Assembly (NCBI RefSeq): GCF_900183575.1
Contig: NZ_FXUZ01000014.1
Span: 1 to 50,552 of the forward strand
DNA length: 50,552 nucleotides
DNA from: Staphylococcus cornubiensis
GTDB taxonomy: Bacteria; Bacillota; Bacilli; Staphylococcales; Staphylococcaceae
Direction of reading: 5' to 3'
The notes under the pieces were generated by a model, which worked only from the letters and a program-made list of their open reading frames with translations, had not been told where the DNA came from and made no database searches. This document shows positions 50,371-50,552 of this stretch, piece after piece. Positions within the stretch are counted from its first letter, which is position 1, and every line of letters begins with the position of its first letter. Position numbers and translations under genes: made by a program.

Positions 50371-50424
50371 CAGCATGTGCATAGTGAAGCATGGATAACT
50401 TCATTGTGTGCATGCTGTTTTTTT
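50371..50424 (+). terminator. Strong terminator of the lipA-yutD unit
   Basis: A 19-bp stem, CAGCATGTGCATAGTGAAG (50371-50389) with CTTCATTGTGTGCATGCTG (50399-50417), includes a few G-U pairs and is followed by T7. Confidence 0.9.
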
Positions 50425-50425
50425 A

Positions 50426-50552
50426 GTGCGCCCGGCATGGGTAACATCTTGACGGTGAAAGTCCGTTACAGGCTTGGTAGTAGGAACTGTTAGCGAAAGA
50501 CAAGGGTGTCCATTGCGAAGTGGAATCTGAAGGAAGTCGGACGCAAACACTC
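50426..50552 (+). mobile_element. Group II intron, 5' end (domain I), partial
   Basis: The sequence from 50426 begins GTGCGCCCGGCATGGGTAAC, the typical GUGCG 5' splice site, and then shows the conserved domain I pattern AGTCCGTTAC, GCGAAAGACAAGGGTGTCC and GGAATCTGAAGGAAG. It lies 2 nt behind the T tract of the yutD terminator. The reverse transcriptase ORF would be beyond the window. It is in the same orientation as the intron end at 1-126; whether they are copies of one intron cannot be shown because the two fragments do not overlap. Confidence 0.9.

Overview
The window is a low-GC Firmicute chromosome segment, almost certainly Staphylococcus and most likely the S. intermedius/pseudintermedius/delphini group. 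The evidence is the gapR-gapA-pgk-tpiA-gpmI-eno order, the secG-est-rnr-smpB-ssrA order, the gcvH/metNIQ/sufCDSUB/lipA neighbourhood, a tmRNA tag reading GKTNNNFAVAA, FosB and FmtA homologues, and an enterotoxin C-like superantigen of the SE-int type beside ssrA. The species is inferred from gene content only.

Layout. 1-126 is the 3' end of a group II intron. 200-2041 holds three small unknown proteins and the gapR control region. 2042-9284 is the glycolytic operon, closed by a terminator. 9401-11157 has two unknown membrane proteins and SecG. 11226-15358 holds a carboxylesterase, RNase R, SmpB and tmRNA, so the trans-translation components sit side by side. 15389-24903 is the accessory region: GGTCA repeats just after ssrA, the enterotoxin, FosB, an NTF2-like protein, a frameshifted DUF6978 gene with a DUF1828/DUF1829 gene, a CDP-glycerol glycerophosphotransferase, FmtA, a DUF1722 protein, a GNAT enzyme, and about 0.9 kb of repeats and hairpins.

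24904-33916 is core metabolism and redox: Ohr, a D-2-hydroxyacid dehydrogenase, AroD, a nitroreductase behind a Fur-box-like palindrome, thioredoxin-like proteins, an ArsC/Spx-fold protein, GcvH, a Toprim protein, and a SAM riboswitch driving metN-metI-metQ followed by a second MetQ-like lipoprotein. 33970-35091 is a short accessory island with a long hairpin and a HEPN-like gene broken at two A-tracts, followed by an unknown gene. 35192-41757 holds the DUF368 undecaprenyl-phosphate translocase homologue and the SUF Fe-S operon. 41813-50337 holds a DJ-1/PfpI protein, a CNNM/CorC-type protein, a nitronate monooxygenase-like enzyme, an alpha/beta hydrolase, DUF72, TSUP, a 5'-nucleotidase-like phosphoesterase, LipA and YutD. 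The window ends inside the 5' end of another group II intron lying right behind the yutD terminator.

How parts work together: GapR senses glycolytic state and controls the lower-glycolysis operon; SmpB, tmRNA and RNase R rescue stalled ribosomes and degrade the faulty mRNA; SufCDSUB builds Fe-S clusters that LipA needs, and LipA makes the lipoyl group carried by GcvH; MetNIQ imports methionine under SAM control. The most interesting non-core items are the two putative toxin/defence-like modules (DUF6978+DUF1828/1829 and HEPN+unknown), each broken by apparent loss of single A residues in homopolymers, the ssrA-linked enterotoxin segment, a dyad surrounding the fmtA promoter, and the paired intron ends.
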